In this document: in pieces, positions 1 through 11,735 of the stretch
How the letters are laid out: each line of letters begins with the position of its first letter
Position numbering within the stretch: position 1 is the first letter of the stretch
Source: Anastrepha obliqua
Taxonomy: Eukaryota > Arthropoda > Insecta > Diptera > Tephritidae
Reading direction: 5' to 3'
NCBI RefSeq assembly: GCF_027943255.1
Contig: NC_072897.1
Location: 20,584,044-20,648,043 of the forward strand
Length of the DNA: 64,000 nucleotides
The notes under the pieces: model-generated
Told to the model about the DNA's origin: nothing
Databases searched by the model: none
What the model saw: the letters and a program-made list of their open reading frames with translations, nothing else
Program-made: the position numbers and the translations under genes

Positions 1-440
1 GTTAACATGATTTTTAAGTAGGATGGTTGCTGCTTCACTATCCAGTTCCTTAGTATGGATAGTTTTTCTGTTATTTCCAAAAATTGATTTGTTATTTTTG
101 TAATAACAATTTGATTTTTAAATATGTTAATTGGGGATTTGGTTTCTTTTACTGTTGTGTGGATAAATTCTAATGTTAATATTACCTGAATCAAGTTCGA
201 TCCTGAATAAGACATCAGCGTTGCCGTATTTAACCCCTCTTTAATACTTAATTTGGTAATCAATTTCTGATAATTTAAGTCTCAATCTAACAAGTTTGGA
301 GTTGGGTTATTTTATTGAGAAGAGCCATGTTAGAGGCTTATGGTCTGTTTCTATTGTGAATCTACGGCCGAAAAGGTGAGGCCTGAAATACTTCGTAGCC
401 CATATAACAGCTAGTAATTACTTTTCTATGGTATTATAGA
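1..440 (-). pseudogene. gypsy A pol fragment: RNase H and following tether
   Basis: Read on the minus strand, about 300-440 encodes a Ty3/gypsy RNase H segment (IWATKYFRPHLFGRRF, then ETDHKPLTWLF and a KLVRLRLKLSE-like tail). The remainder toward position 1 resembles the linker between RNase H and integrase in 17.6/297-like elements (PINIFKNQIV-type motif, seen intact in the second copy at 23536-23802). Frameshifts break it here. It is the downstream half of the gypsy element whose RT, PR and gag lie at 4796-7009; the jockey LINE sits between. Integrase would lie left of the window. A homologous fragment is at 23550-24105. Confidence 0.75.
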
Positions 441-848
441 TAATTTCATGTGTGTTAACCTATATTAAACTCCTATAATTTATTTGGCTATAAATTTATC
501 AATGTTATAAACTAAGCTTTCATCGTTGAAGTTTTAAGTATTGCATGGCCTATGATAATAGATTGCTTTACTAGTTTTGTGTAACATATTATTATTTTTT
601 AGTATTTTTAAGTATATAGGTGATAAATATTTTTCTGTTTGAGGTAGTGATATTTCTATTGCCTTTGACAGATATTTATTTACCAGTTCATTTTCTTGGA
701 GTGTCATTTTATCAACAAATCTTACAGACGATTTCATTAAGAAAAAGTCTATGCATATCACACATTTTTCATATAAACTTTTATTAGAAACTCTTTTCCG
801 AAAAGTACCACTTCTGTAAGGTTGGCGGTTGAGACCGCTACAAATTCT

Positions 849-3118
849 TTAGACATATCGTTCAAATCGTCTTAATCTCTCCATTTGGTTCGACGAAATG
901 TTGAACCATATTGGATGAGCATAAGATATGATTGGTCTAATTATTTGTTTGTAAATATTTATTTTAATGCAGTTCGATAGGCCACCCTGCCCTCTTACTA
1001 AATTACAATAGCTAAAGAACATTTTTTGTGCTTTCGTCAAAATGAAATCTACATGACTTACAAATGTAAATATAATTATATCATCTGCGTATATGAGCAC
1101 TTTAATATCGCAATTATTAATTTCGGAACTTAATGGTGGATCAGGGAAGTCGGCTAAAAAGATGTTATAAAGAATTGGCCCCAACTAAGAGCCTTGTGGC
1201 ACACCTAAGCTAACGTATCTTGTCAAAGAATTAAATATACCTTCATTAACATAAAATGATCGCTCTTTTAAATAACTACACAACATTATGAAAAGATTTT
1301 TTTCGAAGTTGAACTTCCTGTACATATTAAATATGATTCCTTCCACCCAAGTAGTATCGAATGCTTTTTCCAAATCTAGACTGATTAAGATCGTCGCCTG
1401 TCGTCGATTTAAATTACTACAAATAAAATCAGAGAGTAATGTTAGTGCGTGGCATGTTGAATAGTATGGCCGGAACCCAAATTGATAATCTTTTAAGACA
1501 TGTCGCACTTCACTATGTTGTTTTATTTTTTGAAGCAAAAAATCTTCCAATAATTTACTAATATTTGAAAGAAGAGATATTGGGCGGTAATTAAGAAGAG
1601 AACTAAGGTCAGCGTTTGGTTTTGGAATGCATTTTATTTTTGCTGTTTTCCATTCCAGTGGGAAATAGCCTATATTAAGTGCGTGATCAAAAATAATTGC
1701 TAAGAATCTCCAGAAAGTGTTTGTTGTTTTCTTTAGCAAAAAGTTTGAGATACCATCTTCCCCAAAGCTCTTTTTGTTACTTTTTAATCGTAAGATTATG
1801 TCGATTTTCTCCGCGCTTATAAATCAGCTATTATGCTATTCGTAAAATGTACAATTGGCTCAGCTGTGTTAGTTAATTCTAATACACTACTTTCGACATG
1901 ATTTGTAGAATTTGTATCTTCGAGTTGCTGGCTCTGGCGATGTCTATGTTCAAATTTATACGCTACTGCACTCATTTTATTTAAGTTTTCTGTAAGAACA
2001 ATGTTGTTACTACTATTGTTCCCAGCCGGATTTGCATAAGGGAAGTCAATATCAATATCGTCTTGATTCATTTCAAGGTCTGGGATTTTTGACACTTTTT
2101 TTAATCCACATAATGTTCTGTTATTCATGCGTATATTGGAAAAGTATTTTCTCCAGTATTTTTCTTCGTGTATATAAATACGCTCTTCTTATAAGCCCAC
2201 GATTGCGCACTTCTACTTTAGGAACAGCTCCTGAGTTAAGACCTGTATCTATGGCTTTATTTAAATTTATAATGCAGTTATCAATTTCATTTCGTGTTAC
2301 GTTGCGATTGATTGGTAAATAGTTTATACTAACATTGCTTAATAGTATATTGTGAAAATGTTTTACATCAGTTTTAGCATAATTGAAAAACTCAGTTAAC
2401 GGGCAACTAAGCACATTATGATCTGATTTTATGATCAATTCTACTCCATATATCCATTTACTTCATTAAATTGTACTCCAAGGAACGGTGACACTAAAAA
2501 TATATCTAAGTATGAAGCTGAATGCCTAGATACCCTAGTGGGATGCTTTGTTGGTATCAAATTTAATGTGGGACAGTGTTGAAGCCAATTATTTAGTATA
2601 CGCCCGTTATTGCTTATGACGGAGTCTCCCCAATTGTTATGCCTAGCATTTAGATCTCCACCAATTACTATTTTATTTGAATTAAGAGAGTGTAGAACTA
2701 AATTAAGATCATATACGTGTAATAAATCAGATGGGCGATTATATAATGATACAAACGAGATTTATTTTCCATTTGTACAGAAAATTTTGAAAGCTACTTT
2801 CTCCTAATGAACGGTGTCTGGAACTTTTATCAGTTCGTAATTATATTCTTCTCTTATGCAAATAGCAGTGGCCGTACTACCCGTGTTTTGCCTATTATGT
2901 ACCTATTTAGCGCTGTCGGTCTGTTTAATAAACTTATAGCCTTTGAAATTAACGTTATGTCTTGGATTGATGCGATGTTCGGCTATAAGTACTATACCCG
3001 GTTTGTGTTTTTTCAAAAATGGGTTAGGTACTACTTTAACCTTTTGTGCTTTGATATCAAAGAGTTCACGTTTATGAGTATGCATGTGATATTTTTATCA
3101 ATCATTATTGAGTCTTAA
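849..3118 (-). pseudogene. jockey ORF2 (endonuclease-reverse transcriptase), copy 1
   Basis: Read from 3118 downward. The endonuclease half is in pieces, with an IVIGGDLNARHNNWGDS-type catalytic motif near 2600-2660 and an IIKSDHNVLS motif near 2420. The RT half is best preserved from 1739 to 849: LNYRPISLLSNISKLLE, then DYQFGFRPYYSTCHA, then SLDLEKAFDTTW (motif A), then GVPQGS (motif B), an in-frame stop near 1185, and finally LIYADDIIIF (motif C, YADD). A KQIIRPIISYAHPIW motif marks the end of the thumb. The region around 1817-2120 is frameshifted relative to the rest. This ORF would have made the nicking and copying enzyme for the LINE; it is dead here. Confidence 0.8.
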
Positions 3119-3149
3119 TTCTGTTAGTAACCCAAACAGGGCAATTGAT

Positions 3150-4670
3150 GTTTCGTCATCATTACGTAACTTACTTAAAAGCTTACAATTTTTTTCATGC
3201 AGTCAGAAATATTGCCACCAAATAATCTAATATATTCACTATTAACAGTATCAAACGGCTTAATCTCTTTTAAATTTTTTGTTTTAGTGTTACCGCTTTT
3301 TATGATTCTTTTCGGCTCATTTCCATGCATAACCGAAGCGTATGAAGGAGAATTTACTCGTATACCCATGTTAACATTACTTGTTATTGCTGTATTTGTT
3401 GGGATTTTATTTGAGCCTGAGACTTGCGTGCTTTCATTCGTTTTACTATTTCTAAGCGTTTGGGACAATTTAGATAGTTGGCAGTGTGTCCTTCCTTATT
3501 GCAATTTATACAACTTTCTGGGATACCTATTTTCTTAACTAACTGACCTGTCACACTATCAGTATAAACGTGTTCCTTGTGGTTATTTTCCTTAAGAGGT
3601 ATTTTACATTTCCCAGGGCTATGATTGTCTAGGCATTTAACACGCCGGTAGGGTAAATAACAATTACTTGCCACATGTGTATAACGCTGACAGTTTTTAC
3701 ATTGTGAGGGTATCATTGGTTTTAATTTTTCAAAATTAACCTCACAATTAAAAATATATCTAATATTATAGAATTCCGACAGATTAGATTTATGGCTAAT
3801 CTTACAATTTCAATATCAAGATCATTAAGATAACTAACTATTTCATCATGTTCGTAAATATTTGATAGTTTCTTAATAATTATTGAATAGGGTTTTTCTT
3901 CATTGGGGGTGTAAGTATAAAAATTTACTTTACTATCTATTAAATAAGTTTTAATATTTTTGTAGTCATTTATTACACATGAACTTATGTGTGTTTCATT
4001 TTTGTTGATAATATTAAACACAAAGTTTTTGTGTTTTAATAACTCCTGTAGGTTATTTGTCATTTATTTCTGATTATATTATAGTAAATAAACACAGGCG
4101 GGTTCTCTTTCTTTTTTTTTAATTTCACGTTTTAGTAGTATGGATTTTGTCGACTTCAGCGTTGTTTTTCCAATTTTTTGCTTACTTCTACTGACATAGT
4201 AATATCTGGATCTGCTTTGATTGACGTTTGCGTATTTTTTTAATTGTTCGTTTTCCTTTATGAGAGAGGCTTTCTCAGAGTTAATATTCACTATTATGCT
4301 TTTTAGTTCAGCGACCTGTGCAGTAAGTGCATGCAGTACGGCCAAAAAGATTTTTTGTTTTAAATTTCATCATTACCGTCTTCAATATCGCGACGTTCGT
4401 CGGTTTCTCGTCTCTTTGCTCTTTTCTTCTTTTTATTGTTTGTTTTACATTGTTTTTAGAGCGAGAGTTATCACTAGCATTGGTGTTGTGGATTGTGTTT
4501 TGCAAGTTAAGGTCACCTTGTGGTTCGCTTTGCTTTAAATAAGTAATATTTCTACACATTTCTTGTTCTGTATTCTGAACAGAATTGTTTTTAATTAGGG
4601 AAAAATAATAACTATTTATTTGAATCGAGTTCCAATAATCCATACGGATTGTTGCTACTATCTTTTTCAC
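3150..4670 (-). pseudogene. jockey ORF1 (gag-like RNA-binding protein), copy 1
   Basis: Several overlapping minus-strand frames together make an ORF1. The N-terminal part (4670-4308, then 4345-4079) is rich in Lys, Asn and Ser. It is followed by a PRE_C2HC-like stretch (FYTYTPNEEKPYSIIIKKL, about 3850-3940) and then zinc knuckles (CKNCQRYTHVASNC, KCLDNHSPGKC, CINCNKEGHTANYLNCPKR, about 3450-3705). The C-terminal part is at 3468-3175. At least three frameshifts separate these pieces. Compared with copy 2 this copy has lost about 12 bp near 3170 and one C near 3416. In jockey-type LINEs ORF1 binds the element RNA and packages it for transport to the nucleus. Confidence 0.75.
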
Positions 4671-4795
4671 TCATAATGTTTTTGGTTGATTTTTGTTATA
4701 ATAAATAAGGTTTTTATTTTATTTATTTGTTTGTTTATTTTTTTTCGCTTAAGCACACGTCCGCTCTCGTCAAGTTCAACCACCGAACCAAGCTC

Positions 4796-6070
4796 CTTTG
4801 TAAAATCTGGATACGCCAATATTGGGTCATGGCTAAGTAATGTTTTTAAGTTTGTTAAAGCTTTTTTCGTATTCAGGGTCAGATACATATAGTTTTCGCC
4901 ATAAGATTAGCTTCTTTTAAGCGATTGAAACTTAGTTCAATGGACTCAATGTACTCTGGTAGAGAAGTTGAGAAAATAATAATATCGTCCAAATAAACAA
5001 GATACATATTATTTATAAATTCCTTAAGGATATTATTTATAAATTTTTGGAATGTCGCTGGTGCTGTTTTCATACCAAATGGCATTCGCAAGAATTCATA
5101 GTGCCCTCTTTCGACACTGAAGGTGGTCTTGTGAATATCGTTTTCTTCGATTTCAATCGGATGAAATCCCTTCGTATTCGTAAGTATTGGCATCTGCCCA
5201 ATTTGTCCAGTATTTCATTGATATTAGGAATCGGATATTTATCATCTATCGTCACTTCATCAGCTTTCGATAGTCTATTACAAGTCTCCATTTAGCCTTT
5301 CCACTGGCGTCAGCCTTCTTTGCTACGATTCAGATGGGTGCTGAATATGGGGAATTGCTGTGCCTTACAATTTTATTTTCAAGCATTTCCCGAATTTGTT
5401 TTTCTACTTCTTTTTTATGGATATCTGATGAAGGGATATCTGTATGATTTGGTAACGATTGGAATGTTATCGGTAGTCCTAATTTGGTGTTTAATTGCTG
5501 ATCTAAAACTAAGTTTAGTGTTTTCCTGATAAAAGATAACTGAATATTTGTTTATAACTGGCAAAAGTCTATTTTTTTCCTCAACGGTAAGGTGTTGAAT
5601 CCTGATCTGTTCTTTCAATGATTTATACTCTTTTTCTTCAATGGTATTGAAATTTGCGTTATCTTCGTTATGTGTTGTGTGATTCGTCAGTTAAATCTAA
5701 TTTTTTAATGAGGTATCTGCCCAGAATTTCATGTTCTTCTATCTTGTCACCATCTTTGCTTCTGACAAACAGAGGTAATGAAGGTACGTACTCCAAATGT
5801 AATTGTGTTATTCGCATAATTTATGTTTGTTTTTACAGGCCGTAATAAATCATTGCCTATTAATCCGTCGTAGAAGTCATGAAATTTTGTTATATAAATC
5901 TTGTTCCAAATTCTTGAAAAGTTGTAATCTTTGCTTTTTTGCTTAGGCAGATTTTATGTTGTAACGTATTTATGTAAATGGGATATATTTTCTGGATCCA
6001 TTTTGGATGGCAAATACCGGGATTTAAAATTGAATTAGTTGCGCCTGTATCTATTATTAATTTTATATAT
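4796..6070 (-). pseudogene. gypsy A pol: protease and reverse transcriptase
   Basis: Minus-strand gypsy-group pol. The protease has an IIDTGATNSIL motif near 6035-6060. The N-terminal RT segment is at 5618-5415 (TKSYRYP). The RT palm follows at 5291-4880, with HKTTFSVERGHYEFLRMPFG, then AFATFQ-type residues and YLVYLDDIIIF carrying the YLDD catalytic motif at about 4980. The pol reading ends at PILAYPDFTK near 4800, where the jockey LINE begins. Frameshifts and stops lie between the pieces. In an active element this protein cleaves Gag-Pol and copies the genomic RNA. It resembles the 17.6/297 group and has a matching tRNA-Ser-type PBS at 7753. Confidence 0.8.
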
Positions 6071-6179
6071 CCAATTTTGTTTTTACTTTTATATATGGTA
6101 TTACTTTTATTTACGGTATAACGAAAATTTTCGTTTTTGCATATGTTTTGATTATGATTGTTCGGTGTTTCGAAATTAT

Positions 6180-7009
6180 TTATATCCGTTTGTTCAGGTG
6201 TTGGAAGGTGGTCGTCCCATTGTGGGTTTGTTCTATCTTGTCGTCTAAGAGAATTTCAAATACTTCGTCCATCGCGTTGGTTATAGTTATCCTGATTATT
6301 ACTTCTTTGTGCACTATGTGGTAAATATTGTCCATTATGCTGGTTATATTTATTTCGGTCTGTTCGTCCTTGTCTATTATGTGAAAAATTCTGTCCATTA
6401 TTGTTTGTTTGTCTCTGGGTTTGTTGGTTGTGAGAGGAATTTTAAGTATTACTATGATATTGCCAAGATTTATTTGCTGGTTTTTCATATGCGGAAAATA
6501 TCCCACCTGAAGGTGCGTCTTCGAGAGTTTCGTACGCATAGGTTCAGGTATTTTCTTTAACACATTTAGAGCAGTTTTTCTGTTATTTCTTGCGCATTCG
6601 TTTGCTGCTGAGCCCGCCTTATTGTTAAGGTTCCTAAGTCTTTTTTTTAATTTCATTATAGAATTCAACGCTGTTGTTAGTGAAATTAGTGCTCTTTAGT
6701 TTGTCAAATAATTCTTCAGGTGTAGTCTAACCTGTCGCCAAAGTTGTGGTTTAATATTGTCTTAATATCTGTTGAAGATTGAGTTTGGCAGTTAATTTCT
6801 ATGATTTCCCGTGCCCTCCTAGTAAGTCTAGCTGTAATTAGATCTGAGAATAAAAGTTGGGATGGGTCGTCATATGCGGTCAGAATCGGATGTACTCTGT
6901 CTATCAAATTAGTGAAATTTTGTAATTCGCGATAGTCCCCATTAACTTCGGGAAGACGACTTAAGTATTTTATTGGGTCTATTCTAACTGAAAGTGGTTG
7001 CTCAGTCAC
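6180..7009 (-). pseudogene. gypsy A gag
   Basis: Two minus-strand frames. At 7009-6716 is a gag N-terminal region with IKYLSRLPEVNGDYRELQNF and a TDIKTILNHNFGDR motif near its end, as in 17.6/297-type gag. At 6668-6180 the continuation reads CARNNRKTALNVLKKIPEPM, matching the later gag matrix/capsid region, followed by Asn/Gln-poor decayed sequence. A frameshift lies near 6700. Gag would assemble the particle. There is no zinc knuckle, which is usual in this group. Confidence 0.7.
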
Positions 7010-7752
7010 TTCTGTTGTTAGAAAAACGTCTTAATACTTTCCTGAAAAAGCGTCTATTCCTAGTAATTCTTCTACGTGATTCCAATGTCCGTCAGGTGAC
7101 CTTCGTTCGATTCAAACCCTACATAAAGTACATATATTGTGGGTAGGGGTCTATGGCTTCTTCTACGAATTCTAAATGTCAAGGATAGTCGGATACTAAA
7201 TTACTATCACTCATCTATAAATATTGCAAAAATTCTTATCGCCACAAAATTTATTGTGGCTCTTTTTTTTAAATTGTCACCCAATTTTAATTATGTGTAC
7301 TTTTATATAGAAAATAAAAAATCAATCTATTCTTACTTTTAGTTGATACTGTCGTCCTCTTGAAGAAGTTGTCTTCTTGGAACTCGTACAGTTGTTTTTA
7401 GTTGTTGTTTTCTTGATGAATTGGAAGCTTTCGTGAGTTGTTGCTATTTAAGGCGGCGCAGTTCCCGGCGTGAACTGGTTTTCTTCCTTTATTTTTTTTT
7501 TGTTAAGGGTAAGTCTTTTTCTAAGGATAAATCTTTTTATCCCCTTTTTTCTCTAAGGATATATCTTTTGTATCCTTATTTTATTTAAAAGATAAACCTT
7601 GTTATCCCTTTTATTTGTTTTCTCTAAGGATATATATATCCTTATTTCTGCATATCCTTATTTTGGCAGAGTCCGTATTAAGGATAAGAATCCTAGTATT
7701 ATCACAAAACAAAAGGTTTTCACTTTTTACTTTTATGTTGGATAGGACTTAC
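7010..7752 (-). other. gypsy A untranslated leader with short repeats
   Basis: Lies between gag and the PBS. From about 7500 to 7690 it carries at least six variants of an AAGGATA/TATCCTT motif in both orientations, a repetitive leader of the kind seen in gypsy-group elements. No coding sequence is seen. Confidence 0.45.
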
Positions 7753-7772
7753 GGATCCCACCGACTGCGCCA
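7753..7772 (-). other. Primer-binding site of gypsy A (tRNA-Ser type)
   Basis: Minus-strand reading TGGCGCAGTCGGTGGGATCC, starting with the TGG complementary to a tRNA CCA end. Element E has nearly the same site (57727 on). It fixes gypsy A's orientation and places the 5' LTR to its right. Confidence 0.75.
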
Positions 7773-9119
7773 CTTTTGAATCTTAAAATGTATTCTTTAC
7801 AAAAAAAAGACTCTCACTTTTTCATTTTCAAATTAAGACTGACTTTACTTATCTTCTTCACTGATGAACAGCAGCAGCGGCTGTCGAGCATTTAGAAGTC
7901 ATATTTACATACATACAAATATGGGTGCACACATATGTATATACGGAGCCGCGACTATTCGTTAAGAAAAATTGGCATATGGATGGCTCGTTTTATGAAT
8001 GTAAGTATTTTGCTCCTTGAAATATAAGCTCGAACTTATCAATGAATTTGTTTTTTTTTGAGCGGTACAACATAGGTATGAAACTGTTCAGTGCAGCCTC
8101 CACTATTCAGTACCATGGCAACTATTAGAATAATGGGCGCTACGGCTGCGCCTATGAATGTATTTTGCTCTTGAATTCGCTAGGCATAGAATTTTAGCTT
8201 TAGAGTGCCCTGTGTGTGCGGTTATATGTGCATGCGTATGTGTATACTAATAAGCATTGCTTTGCTGAGAGGTCAGAAAAAAAAGATGTACCTACGTACA
8301 TAGGCTAGGGCATCAAGTGCCCATATGCACATACAAATATGAATATGCATATGGGAAAGAGAATCGCTTTAGAATATGTTAGGCAGGAATTCGATCCTCC
8401 GGGTTTTTACTCCCTAGTTCTTGCATGTAGATATAAAAAGGCGATGCGTTTCGAGGTAGGTCATGATTGCTTCAGTGCATACATATGTGTGCAACACTAT
8501 GGAATTAAAGATGAAATTGATCTTTTGTACAAACATAACTAACATTATATGTTTGATAATATATACATATGTATCAATATATCAAAACATTTGTACGCTC
8601 TATGCATTCTCGTCTAAAATTAGTTTCAATACAAAAAATTAGAAACAATTTTCACCAAATTTGTATAAAATTTTGAATTTACTAAAACGCACGCACCAAA
8701 TGTAAGATCGTTTTGCAATGTATTTTGTTTAAATTCTTACAATTCAAATAAATGTATTTTTGATTGTACATTTAAGTTTGTTTGAAAATATAAATTGAAT
8801 AAAATTTCGATTGTCAAGGGAAGATAGAAATAAACCCATTCAAATGCTTTGCAAAATGTCGTCGGCCATTCGTCAGAAGCCAAAAACTGTGCAGAGCCAA
8901 TATACTAAACAGGGAATTCACTGTAATCAGCTTTGTTAAACGTTTCACCACACCACGGCGGCGGTTAGACTTCATTTTTGACAATTCACACTATTCGTAG
9001 TCCGTGAGATTTCTGTGTACATTAACGTTCTCTGGCTTACGCATCACCAAATATTGGCAAACTTTCAAATAATTCGAAATAATAAGAAATATTGTCGTGT
9101 GGACTATTTTGGGGTCGCC
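7773..9119. other. 5' LTR remnant of gypsy A, then non-coding DNA
   Basis: The LTR end abuts the PBS at 7773. Its outer end is not determined because the 3' LTR is outside the window; AGTCGCGG on the minus strand near 7956 is one possible start. Beyond it is AT-rich DNA with ACATATGTAT-type microsatellites. Two short stretches (about 7970-8010 and 8145-8180) recur in diverged form at 11240-11350, suggesting an unnamed dispersed repeat. I see no gene. Confidence 0.4.
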
Positions 9120-9215
9120 ATGGCTTCTAAAAGAATCGTAGCAGCTGCATCTGCGCCTGGTGTCGCAAGGTTTCGGATTTTAACTTTGAACGATATATCG
9201 AAGTCGGGACATAAA
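9120..9215 (+). CDS. Possible first coding exon of a host gene (unassigned)
   Basis: An ATG in strong context (GTCGCCATGG) opens a frame beginning MASKRIVAAASAPGVARF and running through LNDISKSGHK, where AAA|GTTAGT could act as a splice donor at 9215/9216. Read through, the frame ends at 9260. The upstream 250 bp is free of transposon coding sequence, and the short basic/Ala-rich N-terminus could be a mitochondrial presequence. I do not recognise the protein and cannot find a downstream exon in the window, so it may equally be a chance ORF. Confidence 0.25.
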
Positions 9216-10127
9216 GTTAGTACGCGGTTATATGTACATATAATTGTATGTATGATATGAATTAGTTTTTTGTTTAGTTTAGTTGTTTTATTGCAAGCTT
9301 AGAATACAAGTATATAGATATGTGTATAAATACGGTAGAGCATCATGTGTACATACATACGTATGTACGTATGCGCTTTGATTAACATTGTTTTTGCATT
9401 TGCTGAGCAGAAATTCGATCATGTTTGTATTTACTCTTGAATTCTTTTATAAGGGCAACCAAATACGATTTGTGAGGTACGTCACGTTGGCTTCAATCAT
9501 TGAGTAAGTTGATAACAACACAGAGACAATCTCGAACTTCAACTCAAACATGTTGCGTGACACATTTTTGGGAAGTTTGACAATAATTCGGTATCATATG
9601 AACTGAACAGGAAATTGAAAAATATGGCATGCTGTGGTGCAAATACAGCATACATTTGTTTTAGAGCTCAGTTGATGTGTGAGTTCGATATGTAAGTTTT
9701 ATGTGTGAGGTCGTTCTAATGCAGCGCGCTGGTGGCTACAATATTTGATGGCTTCATTGAGTTAGTACTTACTCAATGATTGTTTTTTTAGGATCCCTGA
9801 ATGCTTGCCAAGAGCAAGTCTTAGGACCTGCATGTCTGTATATTCACTTTTAATATTTTATTTAAATTTCATTTTTTTGATAAATATTTGTTTTTTAAAT
9901 CTTGATAAAATATAAACTTTACTTTTAATTATGTTATTAAGTTATTTATTTAAATATACGCATTTATGTAGATCACATACATATACATGCGTACGTACGT
10001 ACGTGCATATATGAGTATATTGTTAACTCCGCAATACTTTTGCTGCATGCTGGTGCATATACATACATATGTATATGTATGCCGACTTATTTGTACGCAC
10101 ATATGCATGGATTATATAGACAATATA
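9216..10127. repeat. Non-coding, microsatellite-rich DNA
   Basis: Contains CATACATACGTATGTACGTATG-like runs near 9350, alternating CGTACGTACGTACGTGCATA near 9990 and ACATACATATGTATATGTAT near 10060. No ORF with recognisable content is present. Such CATA/GTAC tracts are typical of tephritid intergenic DNA. Confidence 0.5.
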
Positions 10128-10438
10128 TAATTGGCGCGTACACTTTTTGGCTATTTGGTCGAGCTTCTCCTCCTATTTCTGGCGTGCGTGTGCATGTTGT
10201 TCCACAAATGGAGGGACCTACATTTTCAAGCCGACGCCGAACGGCAGGTATTTTTTTTATGAGGAGCTTTTTCGAAGCAGAAATATACTGCCGACATACT
10301 ACATTGCCTGCCGAGGGGCGACCGCTATTAGAAAAAACTTTTTCTTCATTTTTGGTCTATCACCGAGATTCGAACCTACGTTCTCTTTGAATTCCGAATG
10401 GTAGTCACTCACCAAAGCATTCGGCTACGACGGCCGCA
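10128..10438 (-). mobile_element. tRNA-derived SINE
   Basis: On the minus strand the head is at 10438. It carries an A-box-like TAGCCGAATGCTTTGG (10427-10412) and a B box GGTTCGAATCT (10376-10366), in the order and spacing of an internal RNA polymerase III promoter of a Ser/Leu-type tRNA. The body continues to a tail near 10128. A 5'-truncated relative is inserted at 27833-28019, where the same body (ATGGAGGGACCTACA on the plus strand) is seen, so this is a dispersed family. It is non-coding. The plus-strand frames across it are spurious. Confidence 0.75.
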
Positions 10439-10440
10439 TA

Positions 10441-11195
10441 CGAGGTCTGTTAGAAAAGTATCCGACTTTGTTTTTTATTTCTAACACCTGACAAATTTGA
10501 ATTACGCGCGCTTGCATTAGCAGACCTGTAACCTTTCTGCTCATGTGTGCATTTTTTCCCGCCTGTCGCTAGCGTCAGTTGCTGTCAAGCAGTGTGAATG
10601 TAACATTTTATTTAGTGCTCTTGTCGGTTTTTGAATGCGTCTTGGTGACGTGGAATGCTTCCACTGTGACGACTTCATTTTGTTTTCCAGGTCGTACCCG
10701 TACACCCAGGAGACATCACCAGTGATAATGGTGTTCATGAAGTCAGGATCATTGTTTATGGAGTCCAGCATGTCCAGTGAGACTTCAACACAAAGGTCCT
10801 TTTGCTCCGCCGTCAGCAGCTTCGGCACAACTTTATCCGCCACTCTTTTCATGGCCAAATCTTGGGTCACAATGGAGTGAGCCGAAAAAGTGCTGAAATA
10901 TACCTCTTCTGCATTTTCTCGGATAGTCACACGGGGGTCCCGCATCACCACAGCGTTCACTTTGGCAATGACATACTCATGTTGGCATATTGAACCACTC
11001 CTTAATCTGTGTGATGCCCATAGCATCGTCACCGAACGCCATCCGAATCTTTCGAATGGTTTCCACCTGGCTATCGCCCAGTTTCTGGCAAAATTTGATG
11101 CAGTAACGCTGCTCCAATCGTTCCGTGATTTTACTTGTATATGGATATGCATACATACCTATGTATGCATACACGAAGATGCCGGCACTTGCCAA
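10441..11195 (-). mobile_element. Partial mariner (DD34D-type), 3' end with one TIR
   Basis: The plus-strand left end reads CGAGGTCTGTTAGAAAAGTA after a TA at 10439-10440. This is the same TIR family as the right end of the mariner at 21720-22955. Minus-strand transposase pieces: MAFGDDAMGITQIKEWF (near 11040), the N-terminal helix-turn-helix region; then RENAEEV and HSIVTQDL; then the first catalytic region IITGDVSWVYGYD (near 10710), where the usual GDES has become GDVS; then SSQWKHSTSPR. The second and third catalytic aspartates are missing, so about half the gene is deleted. The 5' TIR is absent. It abuts the SINE head exactly. Confidence 0.75.
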
Positions 11196-11735
11196 TGTTT
11201 GGAGAACCGTAAATTTTTGTCCTCCTCAAGAAAAATAGGCTTATGGATAGCTTAGGCGCGTGAGGAAAAATATTTTATGAATGAAACAGTTTTTGTTGTA
11301 TTAAAGAACAGTTTATAATGCTGCTTCTGCGCCTATGAAGGTATTTAGCTCTTGTAAGTACAATATTTGGAATATCGACTGAGGGACAGCATATTTCATT
11401 AAATAAATAAAGGACATATATTTTATTAAGCTTTTCAGAAAAATTAAAATATGTATGTACATTTATGTAAGTATATAAATAAAATCTTTGATCTCTTGAT
11501 ATATAAGATCCTCTAACTCCTGGTTGGAGCATAGATCGTTTAATGGTAATGTATGGTAAGTACCAAATTATCTAATTTATTGCGACATAAATATTTAAAT
11601 AATTTTATTTCTTATTTTATTTATTTATTTATAAAAAGAGAAACAATTGTAAATAATTGCTACACTTAAATCTAAAGCACTGGCTGCCAAGGCCATAGGC
11701 TAGATAAAAAAATTTAGTATACTTAACTAATAATA
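11196..11735. other. Non-coding DNA with a diverged dispersed repeat
   Basis: The stretch 11230-11360 resembles parts of 7965-8185 (an AGAAAAAT..GGCATATGGATGGC-like and a CTGCGCCTATGAA-like segment). The rest is AT-rich with no coding sense recognised. Confidence 0.35.

Larger units (their letters stand above)
441..4794 (-). mobile_element. jockey-clade LINE, copy 1, inserted in gypsy A pol
   Basis: A non-LTR retrotransposon on the minus strand with ORF1 (CCHC knuckles) and ORF2 (endonuclease and reverse transcriptase, no RNase H), as in the jockey superfamily. It interrupts gypsy A: RT/RNase H-linker sequence (ILAYPDFTK) lies right of 4795, and RNase H resumes left of about 440. The copy at 24106-28614 is almost identical and shares several disabling changes. 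Relative to that copy, this one lacks about 335 bp at position 470, which removes the LINE 3' end and part of the gypsy RNase H, so the left boundary is a deletion scar. The 5' boundary near 4795 is inferred from where gypsy coding sequence stops. Both ORFs are broken. Confidence 0.75.

Noticed and set aside
2032..3538. Plus-strand ORFs rich in Phe/Ile/Leu that look like membrane proteins
   Set aside because: They are antisense to jockey ORF1/ORF2, repeat in copy 2 and have no conserved features; AT-rich antisense DNA gives hydrophobic translations.
10040..10404. Plus-strand ORFs of 116 and 85 codons
   Set aside because: They run across the SINE on its non-coding strand; no domain sense, and the sequence is explained by a tRNA-derived repeat.
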